DNA of 64,000 bases from positions 4,331 to 68,330 of the forward strand of contig DXAH01000084.1 in assembly GCA_019117105.1 (NCBI GenBank). Direction: 5' to 3'. The DNA is from Duodenibacillus intestinigallinarum. GTDB lineage: Bacteria; Pseudomonadota; Gammaproteobacteria; Burkholderiales; Burkholderiaceae_F. The notes beneath the pieces are model-generated. The model was not told where the DNA came from. It ran no database searches and saw only the letters and a program-made list of their open reading frames with translations. Numbering within the stretch: position 1 is the stretch's first letter; every line of letters starts with the position of its first letter. Shown here piece by piece: positions 43,170-53,177 of this stretch. Position numbers and translations under genes: made by a program.

Positions 43170-44186
43170 CTAGTCGACTCGATGTGCCGTCTCGGGCACC
43201 TCTTCAAAAAATTCCGTCACGGCGCCAGAAAGCGCCTCACGCGTCTCCATTCGAAGCATCCGTCCAAGTTTCGCACTCAATGCTTCCTCGTGGAGGCAAA
43301 ATCCTTCCAAATAATGCCGCAGGTGCTTGCGAAATGTCCTCACAAGCGCGCGTTCGCGGCCGGGTTCTTCCAAATTTTCACCGTCAAAAAGCGCCTCAAG
43401 GTGCGCCTCAAGCGTCTCGTGCACGTTCCGCGCCGTCGGGGCTCCGGGATCGGGCTTTCCGTCGATGAGCGCCTGAGCCCTCGAAAAGAGCCACGGATTC
43501 CCGCACGCGCCTCGTCCGATCATCACGCCGGCTGCCTGCGTCTGTCGCATCATTTCAAGCGCCTCTCCGGGGGTTGTCACATCACCGTTGGCAATCACCG
43601 GTATCTGCACGGCGCGCACCACCTCGGCAATGTCGATTCGGTTCACCGTTCCCGTAAAACGCTGCGCCCGCGTTCTGCCGTGCACCGTCACCAGACAAAA
43701 TCCCGCATCCTGTGCCATTTTGGCAATCTCGACGGACGTCTTCATGTCCTCATCCCACCCAGTGCGCATTTTCACCGACACAGGGATCGTGACTGCCGAA
43801 GCCACCGCACGCAGAATGTCGCCGGCAAGTTTCGGATCGCGCATCACAGCCGACCCGCACGCTTTTCCGCAGACCACGCGCGCCGGACAGCCGAAATTGA
43901 CGTCAACCATCGCCGCGCCGCACTCCTGAGCAAGCGCCGCCGCATTTGCCATTTCAGCAGGATCGGCTCCCAAAATCTGTACCACGGCAAAACGTTCGCG
44001 GGGGTCGCACGCGTAACGGCGTCGCGTCATTTCGGTGTGAAGCAGGTGCGAGCCGGAAGCGGCCATCTCACCCACAGCGTAAGCCGCCCCATGTCTGAGA
44101 CAAATCACTCGGAAGGCCGCATCGGTGACGCCTGCCATGGGCGCGAGCACCAAATTCCCTGCCAACTGATACGGCCCTATCTGCAT
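43170..44186 (-). CDS. dusB: tRNA-dihydrouridine synthase B
   Basis: Reduces specific uridines in the tRNA D-loop, using FMN and NADPH. The 338-residue protein has LAPMAGVTDAAFR at 14-26, VDVNFGCPARVVCGKACGSA with the catalytic Cys100 in the GCP motif, the FMN contacts VKMRTGWD and TVHGRTRAQ, and NGDVTTP. The ATG at 44186 gives the usual MQIGPYQL start; the longer frame adds 29 unlike residues. It leads the dusB-fis-purH run. Confidence 0.95.
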   Translation of the reverse strand: MQIGPYQLAGNLVLAPMAGVTDAAFRVICLRHGAAYAVGEMAASGSHLLHTEMTRRRYACDPRERFAVVQILGADPAEMANAAALAQECGAAMVDVNFGCPARVVCGKACGSAVMRDPKLAGDILRAVASAVTIPVSVKMRTGWDEDMKTSVEIAKMAQDAGFCLVTVHGRTRAQRFTGTVNRIDIAEVVRAVQIPVIANGDVTTPGEALEMMRQTQAAGVMIGRGACGNPWLFSRAQALIDGKPDPGAPTARNVHETLEAHLEALFDGENLEEPGRERALVRTFRKHLRHYLEGFCLHEEALSAKLGRMLRMETREALSGAVTEFFEEVPETAHRVD

Positions 44187-44323
44187 CCCACTGAAAACAA
44201 AGAAAAAGTCAACGCCATCCGACGGCGTCGCAAACCCAGCGTTTACGATCCCCGCCATTGTACAGGACTGCACTTTTGCACTTGGCCTGCGCAGTCCGTT
44301 TGTAAGAGGTTCTCACAAATTTT

Positions 44324-45406
44324 TTAGAGCGGAACAAAGCTTGTCAGTCGTTGCACAACGACTTCGACAGGTTCTTCACGGGCAAGCATCGCGGACTGAC
44401 CCGCAGGCAGGCACGCCAAATCGTCCCGCCCCTGCCGAACGGCCGCTCTCAAAATCGGACGCATAACCTCACGCTGCAACGGATACGGAGCGTAAGTAAG
44501 CCCAGCCTCGTCAAGCGCCTGTACCAGCTCGCTCGGATACACACGCGTCAGGCGACCGTTGAAGCACTTCGTCAAACGCATCGATACGTCCGACAACAAT
44601 GGCAAAACCGACTTGAAGGATTCGCTTGCCGCGCTCTCGGGCGTACGCAACAGAGCCGAGCCCACCATCACGGCACTTGCTCCCGCTGCCAAAGCCGCAT
44701 AAACCTGCTGAGGTTCGGCAATGCCGCCCGAGGCGATCACAGGAAGACGCGTGGCGCGGGCTGCATGCGACGCAAGAACTGACATACCGATGGCTGCTTC
44801 CTCCTCCGAAGATTCGAAATTCAGACGAGGGCCACCGGCTTCAACCCCCTGCACCACCACCATATCTGCTCCGGCGGCGCGCAGCACCTTGGCTTCGCGA
44901 AGGGTCGCTGCCGTGCCCATCCAGGCGATGCCGGCTTGCTTGAGACGATCGTCGTACTCTTCGCGCAAACCGCCGAAGGTGACGCTCACAAGCGGCACTC
45001 GTTTTTGCAAGAGCACGTCAAACTGCGCGTCAAAATCGGGCAACGGTTCGAGTGTGCCCGCTTCAAGCCCAAGGTCAGCGGCCAGATCTTCGAGCGCCGA
45101 AAGCATCTTGCGCTGACACTCCCGATCTTCGGATGTCGGCGATTTCGCAGGCGGAACGCGTAAATTCACGGCAAAACGCTCATTGACTCCGACAAGGCGA
45201 CGCACTTCGTCAATGGATTCGGCGAGCTCCTCAGGCGAAAGTTCGTCGCCTGCAAGAATCCCCAAGCCGCCCGCGCGGCACACTGCCGCGGTCAAAGCGG
45301 AGCCTGCGACTTCGGCCATCGGAGCGTTCATCAGAGGAAGGCGCACACCCGTCACTTCCAAAAATCGGGCGACGCGCTCGCGAATTTGGTTTTCAATCGA
45401 TTGCAT
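44324..45406 (-). CDS. Nitronate monooxygenase-like FMN protein
   Basis: A 360-residue TIM-barrel FMN protein of the nitronate monooxygenase (2-nitropropane dioxygenase) family. Motifs are PLMNAPMAEVAGSALTAAVCRAGGLG at the start, VSVTFGG, GADMVVVQGVEAGG, and PVIASGGIAEPQQVYAALAAGASAVMVGSALL. The usual EAGGH is EAGGP here, so a conserved histidine is lost and the activity may differ. It lies alone between murU and dusB on the minus strand. True substrates are unknown. Confidence 0.82.
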   Translation of the reverse strand: MQSIENQIRERVARFLEVTGVRLPLMNAPMAEVAGSALTAAVCRAGGLGILAGDELSPEELAESIDEVRRLVGVNERFAVNLRVPPAKSPTSEDRECQRKMLSALEDLAADLGLEAGTLEPLPDFDAQFDVLLQKRVPLVSVTFGGLREEYDDRLKQAGIAWMGTAATLREAKVLRAAGADMVVVQGVEAGGPRLNFESSEEEAAIGMSVLASHAARATRLPVIASGGIAEPQQVYAALAAGASAVMVGSALLRTPESAASESFKSVLPLLSDVSMRLTKCFNGRLTRVYPSELVQALDEAGLTYAPYPLQREVMRPILRAAVRQGRDDLACLPAGQSAMLAREEPVEVVVQRLTSFVPL

Positions 45407-45423
45407 TTGGCATTATCTTAAGA

Positions 45424-46155
45424 TCAGAAACAAGCCCACTTCAGAGCCTCGGTGTTGCGCCGCAGCGCCTGCAGCTGCTCAATCGTGCCGATGTTGTCCC
45501 AGAACCCCTCAAAGACTTCGGCGCGCATACGCCCCTTGTCGGCAAAGTCCCACATCCAAGGGAAAAGTTTGCACCACACGGGCTTCAACCCATCGAAGAT
45601 CTTGGGATTGACCACCATGATGCAGCCGTAACTGTGTCCGCGCGGCGGTTCTCCACGCAAAACGCTGCCATCGGCATAGACAGTCAGGTCACCCTGACTG
45701 TTGAAGTTTGGATTGGGTACGGCCACCAGAAAGACATCGTAATCGCCCGCTTCAATTTCTCGAGCGCGCGCAAAAAGACGTGAAAAGTCATAGTTGTGCA
45801 CCACATCTCCGGCCACGATCACCACAGGCGACATGTCTCGCCCTTCGTCAGTAAGCAGCGGCAGCGCACGGACGATGCCTCCGAGACTTTCAAGCGACTG
45901 ATCGTGCGTCCTGGCCTCGCGAGACAATTCCAGATGCAGGCCGCGGGCTGCAAGCTCCTGGGGCAACGCCTCAAACGTCTCGGGCAAATGCGCCGTGTTC
46001 ATCACGATGTCCGTGATGCCGGCGCGCTTGAGTCCGGCAAGCGTCCAGTCACACAGGCGCACGCCGTCGGCCACCTGCAGCAGTGGCTTTGGAGTCGTAT
46101 CGGTCAAAGGCCGCAGCCGAGAGCCTCGGCCGGCGGCAAGCACCATCGCGCGCAT
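45424..46155 (-). CDS. murU: N-acetylmuramate 1-phosphate uridylyltransferase
   Basis: Makes UDP-MurNAc from MurNAc-1-phosphate in the peptidoglycan recycling route that bypasses MurA and is linked with fosfomycin tolerance in pseudomonads. The 243-residue nucleotidyltransferase has GRGSRLRPLTDTTPKPL at 9-25, VAGDVVHN for metal binding, and a closing FWDNIGTIEQL. The ATG at 46155 follows GGAGA, 20 bases after amgK. The amgK-murU pair divergent from lptD is the arrangement known in Pseudomonas. Confidence 0.92.
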   Translation of the reverse strand: MRAMVLAAGRGSRLRPLTDTTPKPLLQVADGVRLCDWTLAGLKRAGITDIVMNTAHLPETFEALPQELAARGLHLELSREARTHDQSLESLGGIVRALPLLTDEGRDMSPVVIVAGDVVHNYDFSRLFARAREIEAGDYDVFLVAVPNPNFNSQGDLTVYADGSVLRGEPPRGHSYGCIMVVNPKIFDGLKPVWCKLFPWMWDFADKGRMRAEVFEGFWDNIGTIEQLQALRRNTEALKWACF

Positions 46156-46175
46156 CGGTAGAGTCTCCGTCTTTT

Positions 46176-47192
46176 TCAGTATGTCCAACCGACCTTGGTC
46201 TTTTGCTCTTCGAACTGATCCAGCAGCCAGTTGATGGGCTTGAGTTCGTTATAGCGGTTGGCCGTTTCGCGCACATAGTGCAGGAAGCGCGGCGTGTCCT
46301 CAAGGTACTTCGGACGGCCGTCGCGGTAGTTGATGCGGGCAAAGATGCCGAGCACCTTGAGGTGACGCTGTATGCCCATCCATTCGACTTCACGCCAGAA
46401 TTCACCGAAGTCCTGCGGCACGGGAATGCCGGCCTTGCGTGCCTTGTCCCAATAGCGGATCGTGATGTCGAGAACAAAGCTTTCGCCCCAACTGATGAAA
46501 GCGTCACGCATAAGGCTAGCGATGTCGTAAGTGACGGGACCGTAAAGCGCATCCTGGAAGTCGAGCACGCCCGGCATCGGGTCGGAAACCATCAGGTTGC
46601 GGGGCATAAAGTCGCGATGCACGAAGACCTTGGGCTGTGCCAGACACGAGGCAATGATCTTCTCGTAGACACCCTCAATGATTTCGCTTTGATTTTCGGT
46701 AAGCGTGTAGCCGCGATGACGGCCCACGTACCATTCCGGGAAAAGATCGATTTCGCGACGCAGCACGGCATAGTCATACTCGGGCAACACGCCGGGCTTG
46801 GATGCCGCCTGCCACTTCACAAGCGCGTCGGTAGCCGCATCCATCAAGCGAGCCGCGTTATCTTCGTTGAGAACATCAAGATAGGTCTGACGCCCCAAAT
46901 CGCTCATCAGAATGAAGCCCTGCTCGGCATCGCTTGCGAGAATCTCAGGCACGTTCAAGCCCGCATTCTTCATGAGCGCATCAACCTTGAGAAACGAATC
47001 GATCGGTTCTTTTTCGGGCGGCGCATCCATCACGATATAAGTGGCCCCCTCGCCCTGTACGCGGAAGTAGCGACGGAAACTCGCATCGGCGCTTGCCGGC
47101 GTCACGGTTGTCAGATCAAGTCCGGTCACAGCCGTCTGGCCTTCAAGCCAACGGCTGAGAGCCTCCAGGCGTTCGTCCTGCGCAGTCAGCAT
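46176..47192 (-). CDS. amgK: Anomeric MurNAc/GlcNAc kinase
   Basis: Phosphorylates MurNAc at the anomeric carbon, supplying MurU. The 338-residue protein has the aminoglycoside-phosphotransferase fold: catalytic-loop motif VHRDFMPRNLMV (HxDxxxxN) and the metal-binding LDFQDALYGPVTYD. The ATG at 47192 follows AAGGATAAGAG. It diverges from lptD across 247 bases and is followed by murU. MltA at 27.3 kb provides the upstream glycan-cleaving activity. Confidence 0.93.
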   Translation of the reverse strand: MLTAQDERLEALSRWLEGQTAVTGLDLTTVTPASADASFRRYFRVQGEGATYIVMDAPPEKEPIDSFLKVDALMKNAGLNVPEILASDAEQGFILMSDLGRQTYLDVLNEDNAARLMDAATDALVKWQAASKPGVLPEYDYAVLRREIDLFPEWYVGRHRGYTLTENQSEIIEGVYEKIIASCLAQPKVFVHRDFMPRNLMVSDPMPGVLDFQDALYGPVTYDIASLMRDAFISWGESFVLDITIRYWDKARKAGIPVPQDFGEFWREVEWMGIQRHLKVLGIFARINYRDGRPKYLEDTPRFLHYVRETANRYNELKPINWLLDQFEEQKTKVGWTY

Positions 47193-47439
47193 CACTCTTA
47201 TCCTTACAAAAGCGGTCACGGAAAACTTGTGAGGCGGATTATGGCCGAAAAGGCGCAGAACTGCTCTGAAAAGAAGCCGCTCGGACCGCAACATTGGCTA
47301 TCCCAGCGGCTCCAAGTGTCAAATCGGCGTCAAAAGAAGAGAAAAATTGCGCCTTTTTCGCACTGCTCGGCCATTTGAGCCTCGGTTGCAACACGTCTCT
47401 CTCTATAATCCGAACACCAAACAGCGAACTGTATTGAAA

Positions 47440-49800
47440 ATGCCCCGGAACTCACAGCCGCAACTGCTCCCTCTGGTCGCCGCCGTGACGGCCGCGCTTT
47501 GTGCGCAGGTCGCGCACGCGCGCGCCCCTGCAACGGAGTGGCTTAACATTGCCAACGCCGAAGTGCGCACCCCGCCGCATACACCTTCCCAATCGGCCGC
47601 CCCTCAGTCGCCAGCGCAAAACGATGCGCAAGCCGCTTATCTGGATCAATGGACCGGAACGCTCGCCGATCCCGGCGCGAAGCCGGAAGATGCCCCCGCC
47701 ATTGGCTACGCCTACACGATCGAAGGGTCTCCGGAAACGGAACTCACAATGACAGGCGACGCCGAGCTGCGCCGCGCCGGAACCGTCATCAAGGGTGAGA
47801 CGATCGTCTATACGCAACAGACCGGGGAAGTGCAGGTCAAAGGCGACGCGCAGGTTTCGCGCGCAGGCGTTGAACTCAACGCACCTGAAGCAACCTATCA
47901 GCTCGACGACGGCACAGGCGAAGCCGAAAACGTCGACTACGAATACAAGCCGCGCGGCCTTCGCGGCAAAGCCCGCTGCATGCGCTTTGCCTCGGCCGAC
48001 GTAACCGAACTCAAGGACGTGCTGCTTACGAGTTGCGAAGGCGACAACCCGGCCTGGTGGGTTGAGATGGACGAGTTGACGCTTGATGAATACGAGCAGT
48101 CGGGCACCGGCACTGGCGCCGTTCTCAAGCTCGGCGGCATGCCCGTCCTGGGGTCGCCCTGGTTTACGTTCCCGTTGTCGGCCGAGCGCAAGTCGGGCTT
48201 TCTCTCGCCTGTGTTCGGCATGAGCTCTTCGCGCGGCATTGATATTTCGGTGCCCTACTACTTTAACATCGCGCCGAATTACGACTATACGCTCACGCCG
48301 CAGATCATCACCAAACGCGGCATGATGATCGGCAACGAATTCCGCTTCCTCACCAAGCATCTTGAGGGCGAAATTTCCGGCGAATACATGCCGCACGACA
48401 GCGACTACGGTGACAAGCGCTACAGCTTGCATGCCAATATTCGCGGCAGCTGGAACAACTTCGGCTACGGCATCAACTACAACCGCGTGTCCGACGACGA
48501 CTACTTCGACGACTTTTCGACGAGTCTGCGCGACAACACGGATGACATCCTGCCGCAGGACTACTGGCTGAACTACACGTCGACCTACTGGAACGCCGCC
48601 GTCCGCGTCACGAAGAACCAGACGATCAACGATACCGACAAGCCCTATGAGCGCGAGCCCCAGTTCTCCTGGAATGCGTTTGTGGCCGACGCCGCCGGTT
48701 TTGAACTCACCACGCACTTGGAAGCCACGCGCTTCGTGCACCCGACCGAAATTGACGGCGATCGCTTCGTTTTCCATCAGCAGATCGCTTATCCGATTCG
48801 AGGCGCAGGGTGGTTCGTTACGCCCAAGGCACAGTTGATCAGTACCAAGTACGACCTTGATCACGACAGCTCCGATCGCTATACGGACTCGTCACCGGGC
48901 TACACCGTGCCGATGTTCTCGATCGACTCGGGCCTTACGTTTGAGCGCGACATCAATGTGGCCAACCGTGATGTACTCCAGACGCTAGAGCCGCGCATCT
49001 TCTACAGCTACACGCCGTATCGCGACCAAAGCCAGATCCCGCTCTTTGACTCGAGCGTTGCCGATCTGAACTTTGCTCAGCTCTACAGCGAAAATACCTG
49101 GGCCGGTTACGATCGCATCGCCGAAACCAATCAGGTGACGGCAAGCGTCACGAGCCGCTTCATCGACGCCGACAGCGGTCTGGAATGGCTACAGGCCTCG
49201 ATCGGTCAGCGCTACTACTTCAACGATCGCACGGTCAATAGCGAAGGCGAACGCATCTCGATGGAAAACCAAAAGAGCGACTTTCTTGCAAGCATCGGCG
49301 CGCGCCTGACACGCACCATCTCTGCTTCGCTCTTCGGTCAGTGGTCCTGGGAGCGCTCGAGCTTTAAGAAGGCTGTCGCGGGCGTTCGTTGGCAACCCAA
49401 GCCTCAGAGCGTGATCGGCCTCTATTACCGCTACAACTGGCAGGAGGACCGCAACAGCAAAGACTACATCGATCAAATCGACCTTGCTTTGCAGTGGCCC
49501 TTGTCCGACAAGGTCTACGCCTTGTTACGCCAGAACTATTCGCTCTACGACCATAAATTCATTGAAAGTCTTGCCGGCGTCGAATATCACGCGGGTTGCT
49601 GGACGCTGCGCGCTGTTGCACAACGTTACACTCGCGATGAAGACAAGAATGATGAAACGAACTTCTTCTTGCAGTTAGAATTGACCGGTCTGGGCGCAGT
49701 CGGGTCGAGTCCGCTCTCCGAACTGCAACGCAGCATCCCGGGCTATCAAACCCGCAGCCCCGTGCCCACCTCCATCGGTACCTATGACTACTACCAATAA
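47440..49800 (+). CDS. lptD: LPS-assembly protein LptD
   Basis: Outer-membrane barrel that inserts LPS together with LptE. The 786-residue precursor has a signal to about 29 (VAHARA), an OstA/LptA-like periplasmic domain at about 100-230 (MTGDAELRRAGTVIKGETIVY, VQVKGDAQVSRAG), and a long beta-barrel rich in aromatic, alternating strands. The ATG at 47440 is the only start that gives the signal peptide. A perfect TATAAT lies at 47404-47409, 31 bases upstream, but no good -35 is in register. It leads lptD-surA-pdxA-rsmA. Confidence 0.95.
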   Translation: MPRNSQPQLLPLVAAVTAALCAQVAHARAPATEWLNIANAEVRTPPHTPSQSAAPQSPAQNDAQAAYLDQWTGTLADPGAKPEDAPAIGYAYTIEGSPETELTMTGDAELRRAGTVIKGETIVYTQQTGEVQVKGDAQVSRAGVELNAPEATYQLDDGTGEAENVDYEYKPRGLRGKARCMRFASADVTELKDVLLTSCEGDNPAWWVEMDELTLDEYEQSGTGTGAVLKLGGMPVLGSPWFTFPLSAERKSGFLSPVFGMSSSRGIDISVPYYFNIAPNYDYTLTPQIITKRGMMIGNEFRFLTKHLEGEISGEYMPHDSDYGDKRYSLHANIRGSWNNFGYGINYNRVSDDDYFDDFSTSLRDNTDDILPQDYWLNYTSTYWNAAVRVTKNQTINDTDKPYEREPQFSWNAFVADAAGFELTTHLEATRFVHPTEIDGDRFVFHQQIAYPIRGAGWFVTPKAQLISTKYDLDHDSSDRYTDSSPGYTVPMFSIDSGLTFERDINVANRDVLQTLEPRIFYSYTPYRDQSQIPLFDSSVADLNFAQLYSENTWAGYDRIAETNQVTASVTSRFIDADSGLEWLQASIGQRYYFNDRTVNSEGERISMENQKSDFLASIGARLTRTISASLFGQWSWERSSFKKAVAGVRWQPKPQSVIGLYYRYNWQEDRNSKDYIDQIDLALQWPLSDKVYALLRQNYSLYDHKFIESLAGVEYHAGCWTLRAVAQRYTRDEDKNDETNFFLQLELTGLGAVGSSPLSELQRSIPGYQTRSPVPTSIGTYDYYQ

Positions 49801-51196
49801 AAGAATCACTTTGACGGCAGCCGTCCTCGTTCTGGCCGCGCTGCCCGCTTTTGCTCAACAGAGCAGTCAAATTCGCGAAACGACGGCCGAAGAGCCGCAG
49901 CCGGTTGCCGCTGCCGAAGGCCAGGCTCTGACCGAACAACAGACCGGTGCGTCCAAGTTCGCCGACCGCATCGCCGCCGTCGTCAATAACGACGTCATCA
50001 CGGAATACGAACTGCAAAACCGTGTGCGTCAGGCCGCCATCAACCTGCGTCAGCAAAACATCAATCTGCCCCCGATGCAGGAACTGCGCCGTCAGGTGCT
50101 TGAGCGCATGATCACCGAAAAGGCCACCGAGCAGCGAGCCAAGGAACTGGGCATTCGCGTCGATGAGCAAATGGTGAGCGCCTCGATCGAACAGATCGCG
50201 CGCAACAACAAGATGACCGTCGACGAACTGCGCGAGCGTCTTCGCGCCGACGATGTGAGCTTCGGCGCGTTCCGCGCGCAGGTGCGCGACGAAATCACGG
50301 CGCAACGTTTGCGCGAACGAGAAGTCGACAGCAAGATCACGATTCCGGAAAGTGAAGTCGATGCGTTCCTTGCCGAACAAACGGGCTTTACAACCAATGA
50401 CACGCAGGAATACCACGTGCGTCACATTCTGCTGCCGATCCCGCCGGGCGCTTCCGACTCTGAAGCGCGCGATGTTGAACGTGAAGCAGAAGCTCTGGTT
50501 GAACGCGTCCGCAACGGAGAGGACTTCAGTTCGCTGGCTGCAGCCAACTCCAAGGCCGAAGACGCTCTGTCGGGCGGTGATCTGGGATGGCGCGATGCCT
50601 CTCGTCTGCCAACCATTTTCTGGAAGGCCATTGAAAACAACCGCACGCAGCGCAACTTCATCACGACGGTGCGCTCTTCGGGTGCCGTTCACATCGTTTT
50701 CCTCGAAGACAGTCGCGACGGCGTCAAGGCCAAGCTCGCCGGCACGCCCATCGAGCAGACCCACGTGCGCCACATCCTGATGTTCGTCTCCGACCTCACG
50801 CCGGAAGACCAGGTGCTCACGCGCTTGAACGACATTCGCCACCGCATCACCACGGGTGAAGCAGACTTTGCCACACTCGCTCGTCTGAATTCCGTTGACA
50901 ACTCCGCCACCCGCGGCGGCGACATCGGCTGGGTGAGCCCGGGCGATACAGTGCCGGAATTCGAAACGGTGATGAATCGTCTGCAGCCCGGCGAAGTTTC
51001 CGAACCGGTGCGTACGCCCTACGGCTATCACCTGATTCAGGTGCTTGAACGCCGTACGGCGGAAGCCAATGCCGAACGTAGCCGCATCAACGCCCGCAAC
51101 CAATTGCGTGAAAAGAAGCTTGCCGAAGCTGTATACAACTGGCAGCGCGAGCTGCGCGACCGCGCCTACGTCGAAATCCGCACCAACGATTACTAA
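49784..51196 (+). CDS. surA: Periplasmic chaperone and peptidyl-prolyl isomerase SurA
   Basis: Escorts unfolded outer-membrane proteins such as LptD. The 470-residue precursor has a signal peptide to about 24 (PAFA-QQ), a helical N-terminal chaperone domain (DRIAAVVNNDVITEYEL onward), and two parvulin domains beginning HVRHILLPIP and HVRHILMFVS, each with the GGDLGW or GGDIGW signature. Its ATG overlaps the last 17 bases of lptD in another frame, tightly coupling the two. Confidence 0.96.
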   Translation: MTTTNKRITLTAAVLVLAALPAFAQQSSQIRETTAEEPQPVAAAEGQALTEQQTGASKFADRIAAVVNNDVITEYELQNRVRQAAINLRQQNINLPPMQELRRQVLERMITEKATEQRAKELGIRVDEQMVSASIEQIARNNKMTVDELRERLRADDVSFGAFRAQVRDEITAQRLREREVDSKITIPESEVDAFLAEQTGFTTNDTQEYHVRHILLPIPPGASDSEARDVEREAEALVERVRNGEDFSSLAAANSKAEDALSGGDLGWRDASRLPTIFWKAIENNRTQRNFITTVRSSGAVHIVFLEDSRDGVKAKLAGTPIEQTHVRHILMFVSDLTPEDQVLTRLNDIRHRITTGEADFATLARLNSVDNSATRGGDIGWVSPGDTVPEFETVMNRLQPGEVSEPVRTPYGYHLIQVLERRTAEANAERSRINARNQLREKKLAEAVYNWQRELRDRAYVEIRTNDY

Positions 51197-51227
51197 TTTT
51201 TCGGCGCTTTCAAGCGCCTGACAACCA

Positions 51228-51290
51228 AAACGCCTGCGGACTTCCGGCTGACACACAAGCCAGCAGAAAGCCACAGGCGTTTGCTTTTGG
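51228..51290 (+). terminator. Possible terminator between surA and pdxA
   Basis: AAACGCCTG (51228-51236) pairs exactly with CAGGCGTTT (51274-51282) and is followed by a T-rich stretch. A second tight hairpin, GGCGCTT/AAGCGCC, is at 51203-51218. Because pdxA starts only 15-20 bases later, this may attenuate rather than stop transcription. Confidence 0.5.
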
Positions 51291-51304
51291 TCCTCGGTTT
51301 GAGA

Positions 51305-52300
51305 ATGTCCTCCAGCATTGCGATCACTACCGGAGAGCCTGCGGGCATCGGTCCGGAAATCAGCGTCAAAGCGGTCTTTACCGGTCGCGTCAAGTCACCC
51401 GTCACGCTCATCGGCGACAAAAAGCTTTTGATCAAGACGTCCGAGAAACTGGGCTTTGGCTCCATCTTTCCGGACTGGGTGAAGTTCGAGCACGTGCCGC
51501 TTGCGCATCCTGCCGTGCCAGGGCAGCTTGACGTTGCCAACGCCCCCTACGTCGTCGAAACCCTGCGACGCGCCGCACAAGGCGCTCAGGACGGCACCTA
51601 CAGCGCTGTGGTAACGGCTCCGGTGCAAAAAAGCATCATCATAGAAGCCGGCATTCCGTTTACGGGACACACCGAATTTTTCCAGCAGTTTGCAGGCGTT
51701 GACCGCGTGGTCATGATGCTCACATCGGGCACAAGCCAGCAGGCTCTGCGCGTGGCGCTGGTGACAACGCACTTACCTCTGCAACAGATTCCCGCGGCCA
51801 TCACCGACGAAGCGCTCGACAAGACGCTTGCGATTTGCGCACATGCGTTGCATCAGGACTTCGGCATTGAGCGTCCGCGCATCGCCGTCACGGGCCTAAA
51901 CCCGCACGCGGGAGAATCCGGCCACATGGGCCGCGAAGAAATCGAACGCATTGCGCCTGCGATTGAACGCGCCAAGGCTACGGTTCATTCCGCCGAATTT
52001 TCAGGTCCGTGGCCGGCAGACACGATTTTCGTGCCGGCTCACTCCAAAAATTTCGACTGCATCGTGTGCATGTACCATGACCAGGGACTGCCCGCTCTCA
52101 AGCGCGAGGGCTTCGGGCACGGCATCAACATCACGCTTGGGCTGCCTTGGGTACGCACATCGGTCGATCACGGCACGGCACTGGACATTGCCGGCAGCGG
52201 CGAAGCTCACGAAGGAAGCCTTCTTGCCGCTCTTTCCATCGCACACCATATGGCGGAACGCCGCGAGAGAATCCGCGAGCTGCAGCGCCTGCTCGGTTAA
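51305..52300 (+). CDS. pdxA: 4-hydroxythreonine-4-phosphate dehydrogenase
   Basis: Vitamin B6 synthesis enzyme, NAD- and metal-dependent. The 331-residue protein has TTGEPAGIGPEIS at the start, TAPVQKSIIIEAGIPFTGHTEFF with one metal histidine, GLNPHAGESGHMGREE, and MYHDQGLPALKREGFG with further metal ligands. The ATG at 51305 gives the normal start; an upstream TTG adds eight residues. It sits between surA and rsmA as in many proteobacteria. Confidence 0.96.
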   Translation: MSSSIAITTGEPAGIGPEISVKAVFTGRVKSPVTLIGDKKLLIKTSEKLGFGSIFPDWVKFEHVPLAHPAVPGQLDVANAPYVVETLRRAAQGAQDGTYSAVVTAPVQKSIIIEAGIPFTGHTEFFQQFAGVDRVVMMLTSGTSQQALRVALVTTHLPLQQIPAAITDEALDKTLAICAHALHQDFGIERPRIAVTGLNPHAGESGHMGREEIERIAPAIERAKATVHSAEFSGPWPADTIFVPAHSKNFDCIVCMYHDQGLPALKREGFGHGINITLGLPWVRTSVDHGTALDIAGSGEAHEGSLLAALSIAHHMAERRERIRELQRLLG

Positions 52301-52330
52301 CCTACAACACGACTTTCAGAGAACACATTT

Positions 52331-53158
52331 ATGGCCAGTGAAGGACTTCAGGGACATCGCGCACGCAAACGCTTCGGGCAGAACTTTCTGCACGATCGCC
52401 ATTGGATCGAGCGCATCGCCAAAGCCGTCAACGCCACTGAAGGCGACGACATCGTCGAAATCGGCCCGGGGCAGGCAGCATTGACCCGCGAATTGATTGC
52501 GGGTGCAGGCAAAGTGCGTGCCGTAGAAATCGACCGCGATCTCGCCGCATGGCTCAAGGAAACGTTCCCCGAGTCTCTGAGTCTGATCGAAGCCGACGCG
52601 CTCACGCTCGACTGGACGCAAGTGGCCAAAAACGACAACCTGCGCGTGGTCGGAAATCTTCCATACAACATCTCTTCACCCCTGCTCTTCAAACTTCTTG
52701 AAGCCGCCGATCACGTCAAGGATCAGCACTTCATGCTGCAAAAGGAAGTGGTCGACCGCATGGTGGCCCAGCACGGCAGCAAAACCTACGGACGTCTGTC
52801 TGTGATGCTGCAGTGGCGCTATCGCATGCAAAAACTCTTTGACGTGCCGCCGGGCGCATTCAACCCGCCGCCGAAGGTAATGAGCTCGGTCGTGCGCATG
52901 ATTCCCAAGGCCAAGGAAGAGGTGCCCTCCGTCGATTTTGAACTCTTCAGTTCAGTCGTCGCCAACGCCTTCTCGCAACGTCGCAAGACAATTCGCAATG
53001 CGCTCTCGGCACTTCTTTCGGCCGAAGAAATCGCCGCCTGCGACGTAGATCCGGGTGCGCGAGCCGAGGCGCTGCCGCTGGACGCATTTGTCCGCCTGGC
53101 GCAAAAGGCCGAAGCTCTCGGACGCAAAGCCGTCACACCCGGTACCACGGTCGACTAA
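52331..53158 (+). CDS. rsmA: 16S rRNA dimethyladenosine transferase
   Basis: Dimethylates two adjacent adenines near the 3' end of 16S rRNA; loss gives kasugamycin resistance (ksgA). The 275-residue protein has RKRFGQNFLHD near 12-22, the SAM motif EIGPGQAALTREL, the acidic VEIDRD, and NLPYNISSPL as the catalytic NxPY motif. It ends lptD-surA-pdxA-rsmA and is followed by a strong terminator. Confidence 0.97.
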   Translation: MASEGLQGHRARKRFGQNFLHDRHWIERIAKAVNATEGDDIVEIGPGQAALTRELIAGAGKVRAVEIDRDLAAWLKETFPESLSLIEADALTLDWTQVAKNDNLRVVGNLPYNISSPLLFKLLEAADHVKDQHFMLQKEVVDRMVAQHGSKTYGRLSVMLQWRYRMQKLFDVPPGAFNPPPKVMSSVVRMIPKAKEEVPSVDFELFSSVVANAFSQRRKTIRNALSALLSAEEIAACDVDPGARAEALPLDAFVRLAQKAEALGRKAVTPGTTVD

Positions 53159-53177
53159 ATCGAGCGTGTGTTTCTGC

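Noticed and set aside
47375..47409. Full sigma-70 promoter for lptD
   Set aside because: TATAAT is perfect, but the nearby TTGCAA and TTGAGC are 12 and 23 bases away, not about 17, so no complete promoter can be claimed.
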